5,567 bases of DNA. Source: Bacillota bacterium. GTDB lineage: Bacteria > Bacillota > Clostridia > Lachnospirales > WQUN01. Below the pieces are notes generated by a model. It had not been told where the DNA came from. It was given only the letters and a program-made list of their open reading frames with translations, and ran no database searches. Location of the stretch: the NCBI GenBank assembly GCA_009782085.1, contig WQUN01000089.1, forward strand, positions 1 through 5,567, in the 5' to 3' direction. The translations under genes were made by a program, and so were the position numbers. Positions 1 through 5,567 of this stretch are shown in pieces. Numbering within the stretch: position 1 is the stretch's first letter; each line of letters begins with the position of its first letter.

Positions 1-32
1 GAAAATTTGCTTCACCGGGGGGCCTCTATGTC

Positions 33-61
33 TTGCGGCGTTTTTTTCCATGTGGTATAAT
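33..61 (+). promoter_or_regulatory. Extended -10 sigma-A-type promoter for nifJ
   Basis: The -10 hexamer is a perfect TATAAT at 56-61, preceded by the TGn element of extended -10 promoters (TGG, 53-55). With a 17-bp spacer the -35 is TTGCGG at 33-38, matching the consensus only in its first three bases. The spacer contains a run of seven T (41-47). Transcription would start near 67-69, giving a leader of about 55 bases before the nifJ ATG. The position and lack of any other gene between make nifJ the target. A second TATAAT at 80-85 has no acceptable -35 and is probably chance in an AT-rich leader. Confidence 0.72.
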
Positions 62-84
62 CCCGACAGCCAAAATAAATATAA

Positions 85-102
85 TCGACAGTGAAAAGTC
101 GA
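85..102 (+). promoter_or_regulatory. Small inverted repeat in the nifJ leader
   Basis: TCGAC (85-89) and GTCGA (98-102) are perfect inverted copies separated by eight bases. In RNA they could form a 5-bp stem-loop ending nine bases before the AGGAG ribosome-binding site (111-115); in DNA they could be a short operator. The repeat is short enough to be chance, and no known riboswitch or protein-binding consensus is recognised. Confidence 0.25.
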
Positions 103-123
103 CAAAGAAAAGGAGTCCTCCAA

Positions 124-3100
124 ATGGCAAAAATCATGAAAACCATGGACGGCAACGAGGCCGCCGCGTATGTGTCGTACGCGTTCACGGAAGTGGCGTG
201 CATCTACCCGATCACGCCCTCGTCTACCATGGCGGAGCACGCGGACGAATGGGCCGCGAACGGCAGGAAAAACCTCTTCGGCCAGACCGTGAAGGTGCAC
301 GAGCTCCAGTCCGAGGCGGGCGCGGCGGGCGCCGTCCACGGCGCGCTGGCCGCCGGGGCGCTGTCCACGACATATACCGCCTCCCAAGGCCTTCTGCTCA
401 TGATCCCGAATATGTATAAAATCGCCGGGGAGCTTTTGCCCGGTGTTCTGCACGTCAGCGCGCGCTGCGTGGCCAGCCACGCCCTTTCGATCTTCGGCGA
501 CCACTCCGACGTCATGGCCTGCCGCCAGACGGGTTTCGCCATGCTCGCCTCCTCAAGCCCCCAGCAGATCATGGACCTGGGCGCGGTGGCGCACCTGGCT
601 GCGATAAAGAGCCGCGTCCCGTTTCTGCACTTCTTCGACGGCTTCCGCACCTCCAGCGAAATACAGAAAATCGAGTGCCTTGACTACGACGACCTGGCGA
701 AACTAATGGATTGGGACGCCGTGGCCAGGTTCCGCGCGAACGCCCTAAACCCGGAGCACCCCGTGCTAAGGGGTTCCGCCGAGAACCCGGACATCTTCTT
801 CCAGGCGCGCGAGGCCTGCAACCCCTTCTACGACGCGGTCCCGGGCATTGTCGAAAACTACATGAACGAGATAAACAAGCTGACCGGCAGAGATTACAGC
901 CTGTTTAACTACTACGGCGCACCGGACGCGGACAGGGTCGTCATCGCGATGGGCTCTGTGTGCGATTGCCTCGAGGAAACGGTGGACTACCTGAACGCCC
1001 GCGGCGAGAAGGTCGGCCTCGTGAACGTGCACCTGTTCAGGCCGTTCTCTATGGCGCATTTCCTGAAAGCCGTTCCGGGTTCGGCTAAAAAAATCGCCGT
1101 CCTGGACAGGACGAAGGAACCCGGCGCCCTTGGCGAGCCGCTTTATCAGGACGTGTGCACGGCGTTCTTTGAGAAGGGAGAGCAGCATCCCCTGATCGTC
1201 GCCGGCCGCTACGGCCTGGCTTCCAAGGACGTGACGCCCGCGCAGATGATCGCTGTATTCGAGAACCTGAAAAATGACGCGCCGAAGAACCACTTCACCG
1301 TCGGCATAGTGGACGACGTGACAAACCTGTCCCTGCCTGTCGGCAAAGAGGTGGACGTGACTCCGGAGGGCACGATAAGCTGCGTGTTCTGGGGCCTTGG
1401 CTCCGACGGCACCGTCGGCGCGAATAAAAACTCCATTAAAATCATCGGCGAAACGACCGAAATGTACGCCCAGGCGTACTTCTCATACGATTCCAAGAAG
1501 TCCGGCGGCATCACCCAATCCCACCTTCGCTTCGGCAAGAAACCGATACGCTCGTCGTACCTGGTGAAGATCGCGGATTTCGTGGCCTGCCACAACCAGT
1601 CCTATGTGGACAAATACGACATGCTGGCCGCCGTGAAAGACGGCGGCACCTTCCTTCTGAACTGCATCTGGAGCGAGGACGAGCTTGGAACGAAGCTCCC
1701 CGCGGAGATGAAGCGGGAGATTGCGCGCAAAAAAATCAAATTCTACACCGTGAACGCCACGGACACGGCCATGGAGCTCGGCCTCGGCAACCGCACGAAC
1801 ACCATTTTGCAATCCGCCTTCTTCAAGCTCGCCAACGTCATCCCGATAGACGAGGCCGTGAAGGAGATGAAGGAAGCCATTGTCCACTCCTACGGCAAGA
1901 AGGGCGAAAAGATCGTCAACATGAACTACGCGGCCGTGGACGCCGGCATCGAGAAGCTGCGGGAGGTCAAGGTCCCGGCGGAATGGGGGGACGCGCGGGA
2001 CGACGCGCAGGCGAAACCGGCTATAACAGACGCGCTGTCGGATTTCTACTATAACGTGGCCGCCCCGATCAACGCCCAGAAGGGCGACCAGCTCCCCGTC
2101 AGCACGTTCAAAGGCCGCGAGGACGGCACGTTCCCGCAGGGCACGGCGGCCTTCGAGAAGCGCGGCGTGGCCGTGGACGTGCCGGAGTGGATCAAGGAGA
2201 ACTGCATACAGTGCAACCAGTGCTCCTATGTCTGCCCCCACGCTACCATCAGGCCGGTTCTGGCAACCGATGACGAGCTGAATTCGGCCCCGGTGTCCTT
2301 CGAGACCATAAAGCCGAACAACAAGAAGCTGGAAAGCTACAAATACAGGGTACAGGTCTCCGCGCTGGACTGCTACGGCTGCGGCAACTGCGCCCAGGTC
2401 TGCCCGGCCAAGGAAAAGGCGCTCGTCATGAAGCCGCTCGAGAGCCAGATGGAGCAGGCGGGGAACTGGAGCTTCGCGATGGGCTTGTCCCACAAGGAGA
2501 ACCCGCTCGGCGCGAACAGCGTCATCGGCAGCCAGTTCCAGCAGCCGCTTTTGGAGTTCTCCGGCGCGTGCGCCGGCTGCGGCGAGACGCCCTACGCCAA
2601 GCTGATAACTCAGCTCTTCGGCGACCGGATGTACATCGCCAACGCCACGGGCTGCTCGTCCATCTGGGGCGGCAGCGCGCCCTCCACGCCGTTCACGACC
2701 AACCACAGGGGCCAAGGCCCCGCCTGGGCGAACTCGCTGTTCGAGGACAACGCGGAATACGGCTTCGGTATGCTCCAGGCCGTGAACCAGAGGCGCGGCA
2801 AGATGGCGGAGGTCATGAGTTTCTTCGCCGAGAACGAGTCGCCCGCCGAATGGGGCCTGATGGACGCGGCGAAGGAATGGCTCGCCGGAAAGGACAGCGC
2901 GGAACTTAGCAAAGCGGCCTCCGAAAAGGTCCGCAAGGCCGTACAGATTGCCAACAAAGAGTGCGGCTCCTGCGGGTGCGAATTCGACGAAAAGTATAAA
3001 TATGTGATCGACAACGACGACATGCTCGTGAAGAAGTCCGTCTGGGTGTTCGGCGGCGACGGCTGGGCCTATGACATAGGCTACGGCGGCCTCGACCACG

Positions 3101-3693
3101 TCATCGCGGCCGGCGAGGACGTGAACATCCTCGTGTTCGACACGGAGGTCTACTCCAACACGGGCGGCCAGTCCTCCAAGTCCACGCCGACGGCGGCTAT
3201 CGCGAAGTTCGCGGCTTCGGGCAAGAAGGTACGCAAGAAAGACCTCGGCATGATGGCCATGAGCTACGGCTACGTCTACGTGGCGCAGGTGGCCATGGGC
3301 GCGAATCAGAGCCAGCTCATCAAGGCGCTCACCGAGGCCGAGAGCTACCCCGGGCCGTCGGTAATCATCGCCTACGCGCCCTGCATCAGCCACGGCATCC
3401 GCTCCGGCATGGGCGCCACCCAGCTCCAGACCAAAAAGGCCGTGGAGGCGGGCTATTGGCACATGTACAGGTACAACCCGCTGCTGGAGAAAGAAAACAA
3501 GAACCCGTTCACATTGGACTCCAAGGACCCGACGGCGAGCTTCCGGGAGTTCATCGAGAGCGAGGTCAGGTACTCGTCGCTCAAGATCGCGTTCCCCGAC
3601 GAGGCGGAGAGGCTGTTCGCCGCCGCGGAGGAGGACGCGAAGAGAAGACTGAGGTCGTATAAACGGCTGGCGGAGAACTGGCAGGCGGAGTGA
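124..3693 (+). CDS. nifJ: Pyruvate:ferredoxin (flavodoxin) oxidoreductase, single-chain
   Basis: Cytoplasmic enzyme that oxidises pyruvate with CoA to acetyl-CoA and CO2, passing electrons through TPP and three [4Fe-4S] clusters to ferredoxin or flavodoxin. It has 1189 residues, normal for the clostridial single-chain form. Order: pyruvate-binding domain I with YPITPSS (28-34), Glu64 and Arg114, at the same numbers as the active-site residues of the Desulfovibrio africanus enzyme; domain II; gamma-type domain III (GLGSDGTVGANK, 424-435); the EKR motif (678-680); a two-cluster ferredoxin domain (Cys694/697/700/704 and Cys750/753/756/760); then the TPP domain with Cys816, Cys819, Cys844 and Cys1087 for the proximal cluster and the TPP/Mg signature GDGWAYDIG (978-986) to Asn1012. 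The ATG at 124 is chosen because AGGAG (111-115) lies eight bases upstream; an in-frame GTG at 91 has no such site. Odd point: an extra CGSCGC (947-952). Transcribed alone, with no partner gene in the window. Confidence 0.97.
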   Translation: MAKIMKTMDGNEAAAYVSYAFTEVACIYPITPSSTMAEHADEWAANGRKNLFGQTVKVHELQSEAGAAGAVHGALAAGALSTTYTASQGLLLMIPNMYKIAGELLPGVLHVSARCVASHALSIFGDHSDVMACRQTGFAMLASSSPQQIMDLGAVAHLAAIKSRVPFLHFFDGFRTSSEIQKIECLDYDDLAKLMDWDAVARFRANALNPEHPVLRGSAENPDIFFQAREACNPFYDAVPGIVENYMNEINKLTGRDYSLFNYYGAPDADRVVIAMGSVCDCLEETVDYLNARGEKVGLVNVHLFRPFSMAHFLKAVPGSAKKIAVLDRTKEPGALGEPLYQDVCTAFFEKGEQHPLIVAGRYGLASKDVTPAQMIAVFENLKNDAPKNHFTVGIVDDVTNLSLPVGKEVDVTPEGTISCVFWGLGSDGTVGANKNSIKIIGETTEMYAQAYFSYDSKKSGGITQSHLRFGKKPIRSSYLVKIADFVACHNQSYVDKYDMLAAVKDGGTFLLNCIWSEDELGTKLPAEMKREIARKKIKFYTVNATDTAMELGLGNRTNTILQSAFFKLANVIPIDEAVKEMKEAIVHSYGKKGEKIVNMNYAAVDAGIEKLREVKVPAEWGDARDDAQAKPAITDALSDFYYNVAAPINAQKGDQLPVSTFKGREDGTFPQGTAAFEKRGVAVDVPEWIKENCIQCNQCSYVCPHATIRPVLATDDELNSAPVSFETIKPNNKKLESYKYRVQVSALDCYGCGNCAQVCPAKEKALVMKPLESQMEQAGNWSFAMGLSHKENPLGANSVIGSQFQQPLLEFSGACAGCGETPYAKLITQLFGDRMYIANATGCSSIWGGSAPSTPFTTNHRGQGPAWANSLFEDNAEYGFGMLQAVNQRRGKMAEVMSFFAENESPAEWGLMDAAKEWLAGKDSAELSKAASEKVRKAVQIANKECGSCGCEFDEKYKYVIDNDDMLVKKSVWVFGGDGWAYDIGYGGLDHVIAAGEDVNILVFDTEVYSNTGGQSSKSTPTAAIAKFAASGKKVRKKDLGMMAMSYGYVYVAQVAMGANQSQLIKALTEAESYPGPSVIIAYAPCISHGIRSGMGATQLQTKKAVEAGYWHMYRYNPLLEKENKNPFTLDSKDPTASFREFIESEVRYSSLKIAFPDEAERLFAAAEEDAKRRLRSYKRLAENWQAE

Positions 3694-3706
3694 AACGGTT
3701 TTGCAG

Positions 3707-3725
3707 GGGCGCGCATTGCGCGTCC
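3707..3725 (+). terminator. First hairpin downstream of nifJ
   Basis: Bases 3707-3714 pair with 3718-3725 (eight pairs including one G-T) around an ATT loop, 13 bases after the nifJ stop codon. No T-run follows, so on its own it is unlikely to be an efficient intrinsic terminator. It may protect the 3' end of the mRNA or act with the stronger hairpin 26 bases further on. Confidence 0.4.
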
Positions 3726-3751
3726 GCATAAAACGCTGGTAATCACGGGTT

Positions 3752-3784
3752 TGAGGGGCGGGATGATTCCCGCCCCTCAGTCTT
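3752..3784 (+). terminator. Probable rho-independent terminator of nifJ
   Basis: A perfect 12-bp stem, TGAGGGGCGGGA (3752-3763) with its complement at 3768-3779, closes a four-base TGAT loop. It is followed by G and then TCTT, a weak U-tract. The stem is very GC-rich and lies 58 bases after the nifJ stop, so it most likely ends the nifJ transcript. In the opposite direction the hairpin is followed by CAAACCC, so it does not look like a terminator for the convergent methyltransferase gene. Confidence 0.68.
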
Positions 3785-3823
3785 AGTGAATTCGTTAATT
3801 ACAGAACGGGAGGAGTGGCGGCA

Positions 3824-3982
3824 ATGAAACAGGAAATCCAATTCGAATCGACCACGGACGGGGGTATAATACAAATTCATTTAACACAGTATCTTTTATA
3901 TCCTGACCATATTACTTCTACCCCTAATTCACGCGCTAAATCAGAAAAGTTACTTTTGTCATTTGCAGTTGACCATGCGTAG
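3824..3982 (+). pseudogene. Beheaded gene start: 5' remnant of an unknown gene
   Basis: An excellent ribosome-binding site, GGGAGGAG (3808-3815), sits eight bases before an ATG at 3824. The frame runs 52 codons to TAG at 3980-3982. Its first codons (MKQEIQFESTTDGG) lie in GC-rich sequence like nifJ; from about base 3870 the composition turns AT-rich and the frame reads antisense through the 3' end of the methyltransferase gene. I infer that only about the first 14-17 codons are original and that the rest of the gene was replaced when the AT-rich block arrived. The family of the lost gene is not recognisable from so few residues. A functional 52-residue protein is possible but less likely, because its second half overlaps a convincing gene on the other strand. 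Confidence 0.4.
3865..3870 (+). promoter_or_regulatory. Isolated TATAAT pointing into the methyltransferase 3' end
   Basis: A perfect -10 hexamer lies seven bases before the end of the convergent methyltransferase gene. The best -35 at 17-bp spacing is TTCGAA (3842-3847), which matches TTGACA at only three positions. If active, it would make RNA antisense to the methyltransferase mRNA. It also marks the approximate change from GC-rich to AT-rich sequence. Weak evidence. Confidence 0.2.
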
Positions 3983-4860
3983 GTTGACACTTTATTGTCG
4001 ATTGTCTTAAATCCCACCGCTACGGTAGCAGCAAAATAGTCCTCAAACGCATCAGGAAATTTTTCTGTGAGGGCTATTTGCGCGTGCTCTGGCAAGGCTT
4101 TTAGTCTATCTTGTGAAACAAAACCGTCACTGGCAACATAAAGGCCACCGGGTTTTAAAACTCTATAAATTTCATGAAGCGCCTTAATTTTACTACCACC
4201 TTCTATATTCTGAAAAGCGCCTGCACCGGAAACAATATCCATACATCCATCCTTAAAAGGTAAATCACAAGTGTCAAGCACAGCGTAATGGATATTGGTA
4301 GGATATAGTTCAACATCAAACAATTTTTTCCATTCTCTGACGACTGTAGGTGAAAGGTCGCTCAGGATCACACACGCTTCGGGTTTTTCAAGAAGAATTT
4401 CGGGCATAAAACCACCGCCTGGCCCAGCCCCAATTTCAAGGATGGTTCCGCCGTGAGTGTTTACTTTTTCAGCTGTATCTCTATGGAACCGGTTTTGTTT
4501 ATGGCCTTCCCAATTTTTCTTTATCCACCCATCCCGGGTCATGGCATTCGCCCACTCGATATTATCCGCATTTTCTTCTTCCGGCACAAAATAGGCAATG
4601 TTATTTTTTGTGATAAATTCACGGTTTGCCAAACTCGAAAAAATATCCTTCCCCGTTAATATCTCATTGATTGAAACTTCAAATAGGATTGATATACCCA
4701 ATAAAATTTCAACATCAGGTAAAGTAACGCCACTTTCCCACTTGGAAACCGCTTGTGGGCTTATGCCAAGCCGATCAGCTAATTCTGCCTGAGATAAGCC
4801 GTGCTCTTCGCGTAAGCCTTTGATTCTTCTTCCAACAATAGCTTTGTCTATCGCATTCAT
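3877..4860 (-). CDS. XRE helix-turn-helix / class I SAM methyltransferase fusion
   Basis: A 327-residue two-domain protein, probably cytoplasmic. Residues about 8-69 are an XRE/HTH_3 DNA-binding domain (LSQAELADRLGISPQAVSKW, 22-41), ending in the usual INEILTG. After a linker, residues about 125-260 are a Methyltransf_11-like domain: SAM motif I LEIGAGPGG (141-149), the acidic residue ending strand 2 (Asp168), DTCDLPF (196-202), and YRVLKPGG (232-239). The last 70 residues are unassigned and may form the substrate cap. The HTH suggests self-regulation or regulation of neighbours; the methyl acceptor cannot be predicted, though the motif set resembles small-molecule rather than DNA methylases. 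The ATG at 4858-4860 is preferred to a GTG three codons upstream because GAGGTGG (4866-4872) lies five bases before it and overlaps that GTG. One 60-base line of the gene is 40% GC, against 55% and 73% for two lines of nifJ, suggesting acquisition by transfer. Confidence 0.92.
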   Translation of the reverse strand: MNAIDKAIVGRRIKGLREEHGLSQAELADRLGISPQAVSKWESGVTLPDVEILLGISILFEVSINEILTGKDIFSSLANREFITKNNIAYFVPEEENADNIEWANAMTRDGWIKKNWEGHKQNRFHRDTAEKVNTHGGTILEIGAGPGGGFMPEILLEKPEACVILSDLSPTVVREWKKLFDVELYPTNIHYAVLDTCDLPFKDGCMDIVSGAGAFQNIEGGSKIKALHEIYRVLKPGGLYVASDGFVSQDRLKALPEHAQIALTEKFPDAFEDYFAATVAVGFKTIDNKVSTYAWSTANDKSNFSDLARELGVEVIWSGYKRYCVK

Positions 4861-4913
4861 TCCTACCACCTCGAATTATGCTATGTGTTCAATGTGATGG
4901 AGTATAAACGATA

Positions 4914-4927
4914 GCCATTAGAATGGC
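4914..4927 (-). promoter_or_regulatory. Palindrome at the methyltransferase transcription start
   Basis: GCCATT-AG-AATGGC is a perfect 6-bp inverted repeat with a two-base centre. It begins three bases downstream of the -10 hexamer (4930-4935) and so covers the expected start point, the usual place for a repressor operator. The encoded protein begins with an XRE DNA-binding domain, so autorepression is the natural inference; binding itself cannot be seen from sequence. Confidence 0.45.
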
Positions 4928-4929
4928 AA

Positions 4930-4958
4930 GATATACGTAATTTATTTTCCTCTGTCAA
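4930..4958 (-). promoter_or_regulatory. Sigma-A-type promoter of the HTH-methyltransferase gene
   Basis: Reading the minus strand, the -35 is a perfect TTGACA (4953-4958) and the -10 is TATATC (4930-4935, four of six), separated by exactly 17 bp. Transcription would start near 4923, giving a leader of about 60 bases that includes the GAGGTGG ribosome-binding site. The gene therefore does not depend on the XRE gene upstream, 176 bases away. Confidence 0.72.
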
Positions 4959-4959
4959 A

Positions 4960-4976
4960 ATCAACTGTCGGTTGAT
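4960..4976 (-). promoter_or_regulatory. Inverted repeat just upstream of the methyltransferase -35
   Basis: ATCAAC (4960-4965) and GTTGAT (4971-4976) are perfect inverted copies with a five-base TGTCG centre, one base upstream of the -35 hexamer. Position and symmetry fit a binding site for a dimeric regulator, as activator or co-repressor site. Its sequence differs from the palindrome at 4914-4927, so the two may not bind the same protein. Confidence 0.35.
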
Positions 4977-5036
4977 GAACCGTTTAGAAAACCCCCAGAC
5001 ATTCTTCCTCAAATCGGCTAATGATGACGAGCGCGG

Positions 5037-5276
5037 CTACTCCTTGTCGTCGGAAATGAACAGCTTATAAACCGGCACGCCGAGAATATTGGCTATATTG
5101 AAAAGCATGTCGAGGGACGGCGCCCTGCCGACGTTTTTTGCCTCTATCTGGCTGAGATAGCCTCTGCTGATGTTGGCCTTCATCGCCAGGCCCACCTGCG
5201 TCAAGCCGGCTTTCTTCCGATATTTGGCTATGTTGCGGGCCAGGTTCCGATATTCCTCTATATGTACAATTTCCAT
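5037..5276 (-). CDS. Small stand-alone XRE-family transcriptional regulator
   Basis: A 79-residue protein that is almost entirely one HTH_3/XRE domain. Residues 12-73 contain helix 1 (LARNIAKYRKKAGL), the HTH pair from TQVGLAMKANIS to RGYLSQIEA (26-46), and the closing helices with the family-typical LFNIANILGVPVYKLF (58-73). No ligand, sensor or membrane domain is present, so it probably acts as a simple DNA-binding repressor or activator. ATG at 5274-5276 is preferred; a GTG one codon earlier is possible, an in-frame TGA (5283-5285) blocks longer versions, and the ribosome-binding site is weak (GAG at 5282-5284). It is divergent from the gene starting at 5533 and upstream of, but separate from, the methyltransferase gene. 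One line of this gene is 55% GC, closer to nifJ than to the methyltransferase gene. No clear promoter or terminator of its own was found, and its targets are unknown. Confidence 0.88.
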   Translation of the reverse strand: MEIVHIEEYRNLARNIAKYRKKAGLTQVGLAMKANISRGYLSQIEAKNVGRAPSLDMLFNIANILGVPVYKLFISDDKE

Positions 5277-5331
5277 CACATCTCATCGTCGACAGAGGGG
5301 GCTAATGTTTTCTCACTCCGGTGTAACATTT

Positions 5332-5401
5332 ATCCTGTTTATCCGTTTCCTATCCGAAAAATCCGCGTTCAGAATCTTTGTATGTTTCATCCATAAAATC
5401 C
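5332..5401. repeat. Three paired ATCC-N5-ATCC units in the divergent intergenic region
   Basis: ATCC occurs at 5332, 5341, 5352, 5361, 5389 and 5398. These fall into three pairs, each with exactly nine bases between starts (ATCC-N5-ATCC); the pairs begin 20 and 37 bases apart. On the minus strand they read GGAT-N5-GGAT and lie 56-125 bases upstream of the small XRE gene. They could be direct-repeat half-sites for a regulator or a degenerate interspersed repeat. No known consensus is recognised. Confidence 0.35.
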
Positions 5402-5422
5402 CCGTTTACCCGTGCGGCGGCA

Positions 5423-5466
5423 GCAGCCCCCGCCCCACAACCCCGTTTGTAGGGCGGGGGCTCTGC
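5423..5466. repeat. GC-rich imperfect hairpin, interspersed-repeat-like
   Basis: AGCCCCCGCCC (5425-5435) pairs perfectly with 5452-5462. After one mismatch (5436/5451), ACAA (5437-5440) pairs with TTGT (5447-5450) around a six-base loop. GCAG (5423-5426) can alternatively pair with CTGC (5463-5466). Neither side is followed by a T-run, so it is not a classic terminator. The structure resembles the short GC-rich palindromic repeats scattered between genes in many Clostridia; that resemblance is from memory and needs a genome search. Confidence 0.5.
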
Positions 5467-5486
5467 TCCATATGCACTAACATAAA

Positions 5487-5515
5487 TTGACAACACGCAA
5501 AAAAAGTTATATACT
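5487..5515 (+). promoter_or_regulatory. Near-consensus sigma-A-type promoter for the gene at the right edge
   Basis: Perfect -35 TTGACA (5487-5492), a 17-bp spacer with a run of seven A (5499-5505), and -10 TATACT (5510-5515, five of six). Expected start is about 5521-5523, only about 10-12 bases before the ATG at 5533. This is the best-matching promoter in the window and suggests strong expression unless repressed. Confidence 0.75.
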
Positions 5516-5532
5516 AATCAAGGGCGATAGAA

Positions 5533-5567
5533 ATGGAAAACATAGCATATTTGATGGCAGGATTGCC
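5533..5567 (+). CDS. 5' end of an unidentified gene, cut by the window edge
   Basis: An ATG at 5533-5535 opens a frame (MENIAYLMAGL) that is still open at the last base. Only 11 codons are visible, too few for any family assignment. The start is supported by the strong promoter immediately upstream and by AAGGG (5520-5524), a plausible ribosome-binding site eight bases before the ATG. The leader would be unusually short, with that site almost at the 5' end of the mRNA. A second in-frame ATG at 5554 has no ribosome-binding site. It is divergent from the small XRE gene, which could regulate it. Confidence 0.5.
   Translation, partial: MENIAYLMAGL

Noticed and set aside
80..85. Second TATAAT in the nifJ leader
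   Set aside because: No acceptable -35 at 16-18 bp spacing; the surrounding sequence is AT-rich.
91..123. GTG at 91 as an alternative nifJ start, adding 11 residues
   Set aside because: No ribosome-binding site precedes it, it would place AGGAG (111-115) inside the gene, and homologues begin at the MAKIMKTMDGNEA region.
1483..3729. A 748-codon open frame on the minus strand opposite nifJ
   Set aside because: It is a by-product of GC-rich codons in nifJ. Its translation is dominated by Arg, Val, Leu, Ala and His with no recognisable domain, whereas the plus strand has every PFOR motif.
4453..4792. Short plus-strand frames inside the methyltransferase gene
   Set aside because: They are antisense to clear methyltransferase and HTH motifs, and no start signals support them.
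3860..4996. GGGGGT (3860-3865) and ACCCCC (4991-4996) as terminal inverted repeats of an inserted element
   Set aside because: Only six matching bases with no extension and no flanking target duplication; easily chance.
4975..5070. Plus-strand 31-codon frame (MNRLENPQTFF...) considered as the 3' remnant of the gene beginning at 3824
   Set aside because: No ribosome-binding site, no link to the first fragment, and its end is antisense to the small XRE gene. It is most likely a chance frame.
5170..5490. Plus-strand 106-codon frame over the small XRE gene and the intergenic hairpin
   Set aside because: It begins antisense to the XRE gene and passes through the ATCC repeats and the hairpin. The translation has no domain and no ribosome-binding site supports it.

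Overview
The window suggests an anaerobic Firmicute, most likely a moderately high-GC member of the Clostridia. The reasons are a single-chain pyruvate:ferredoxin oxidoreductase, consensus sigma-A-type promoters (TTGACA / TATAAT, 17-bp spacers), strong purine-rich Shine-Dalgarno sites, and two XRE-type regulators. No species can be named from the sequence alone.

Layout. Bases 1-123 hold an extended -10 promoter and a leader for one large gene, nifJ/por (124-3693, +), which appears complete with all its cofactor motifs. Two hairpins follow (3707-3725 and 3752-3779); the second is the better terminator candidate. A strong ribosome-binding site and ATG at 3824 then open a reading frame of only 52 codons. 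Its GC-rich start runs into a markedly AT-richer block at about 3870. That block (about 3870-4980) carries a minus-strand gene for an XRE helix-turn-helix domain fused to a class I SAM-dependent methyltransferase (3877-4860), with its own near-consensus promoter and two small palindromes placed like operators. Next is a small stand-alone XRE regulator (5037-5276, -). A 256-base divergent intergenic region follows, with spaced ATCC repeats, a GC-rich imperfect hairpin and a near-consensus rightward promoter. That promoter drives a gene of which only the first 11 codons are inside the window.

How they fit together. NifJ is core anaerobic metabolism: pyruvate to acetyl-CoA, CO2 and reduced ferredoxin or flavodoxin. 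The HTH-methyltransferase gene looks like an accessory insertion next to it: opposite strand, AT-richer, own promoter, and lying on what appears to be the remnant of a host gene. The small XRE gene and the truncated rightward gene form a divergent pair, a common arrangement for a regulator and its target, but no functional link can be shown here. The most interesting parts are the HTH-methyltransferase with its promoter palindromes and the beheaded reading frame beside it. I saw no tRNA, rRNA, CRISPR array, transposase or complete insertion sequence.
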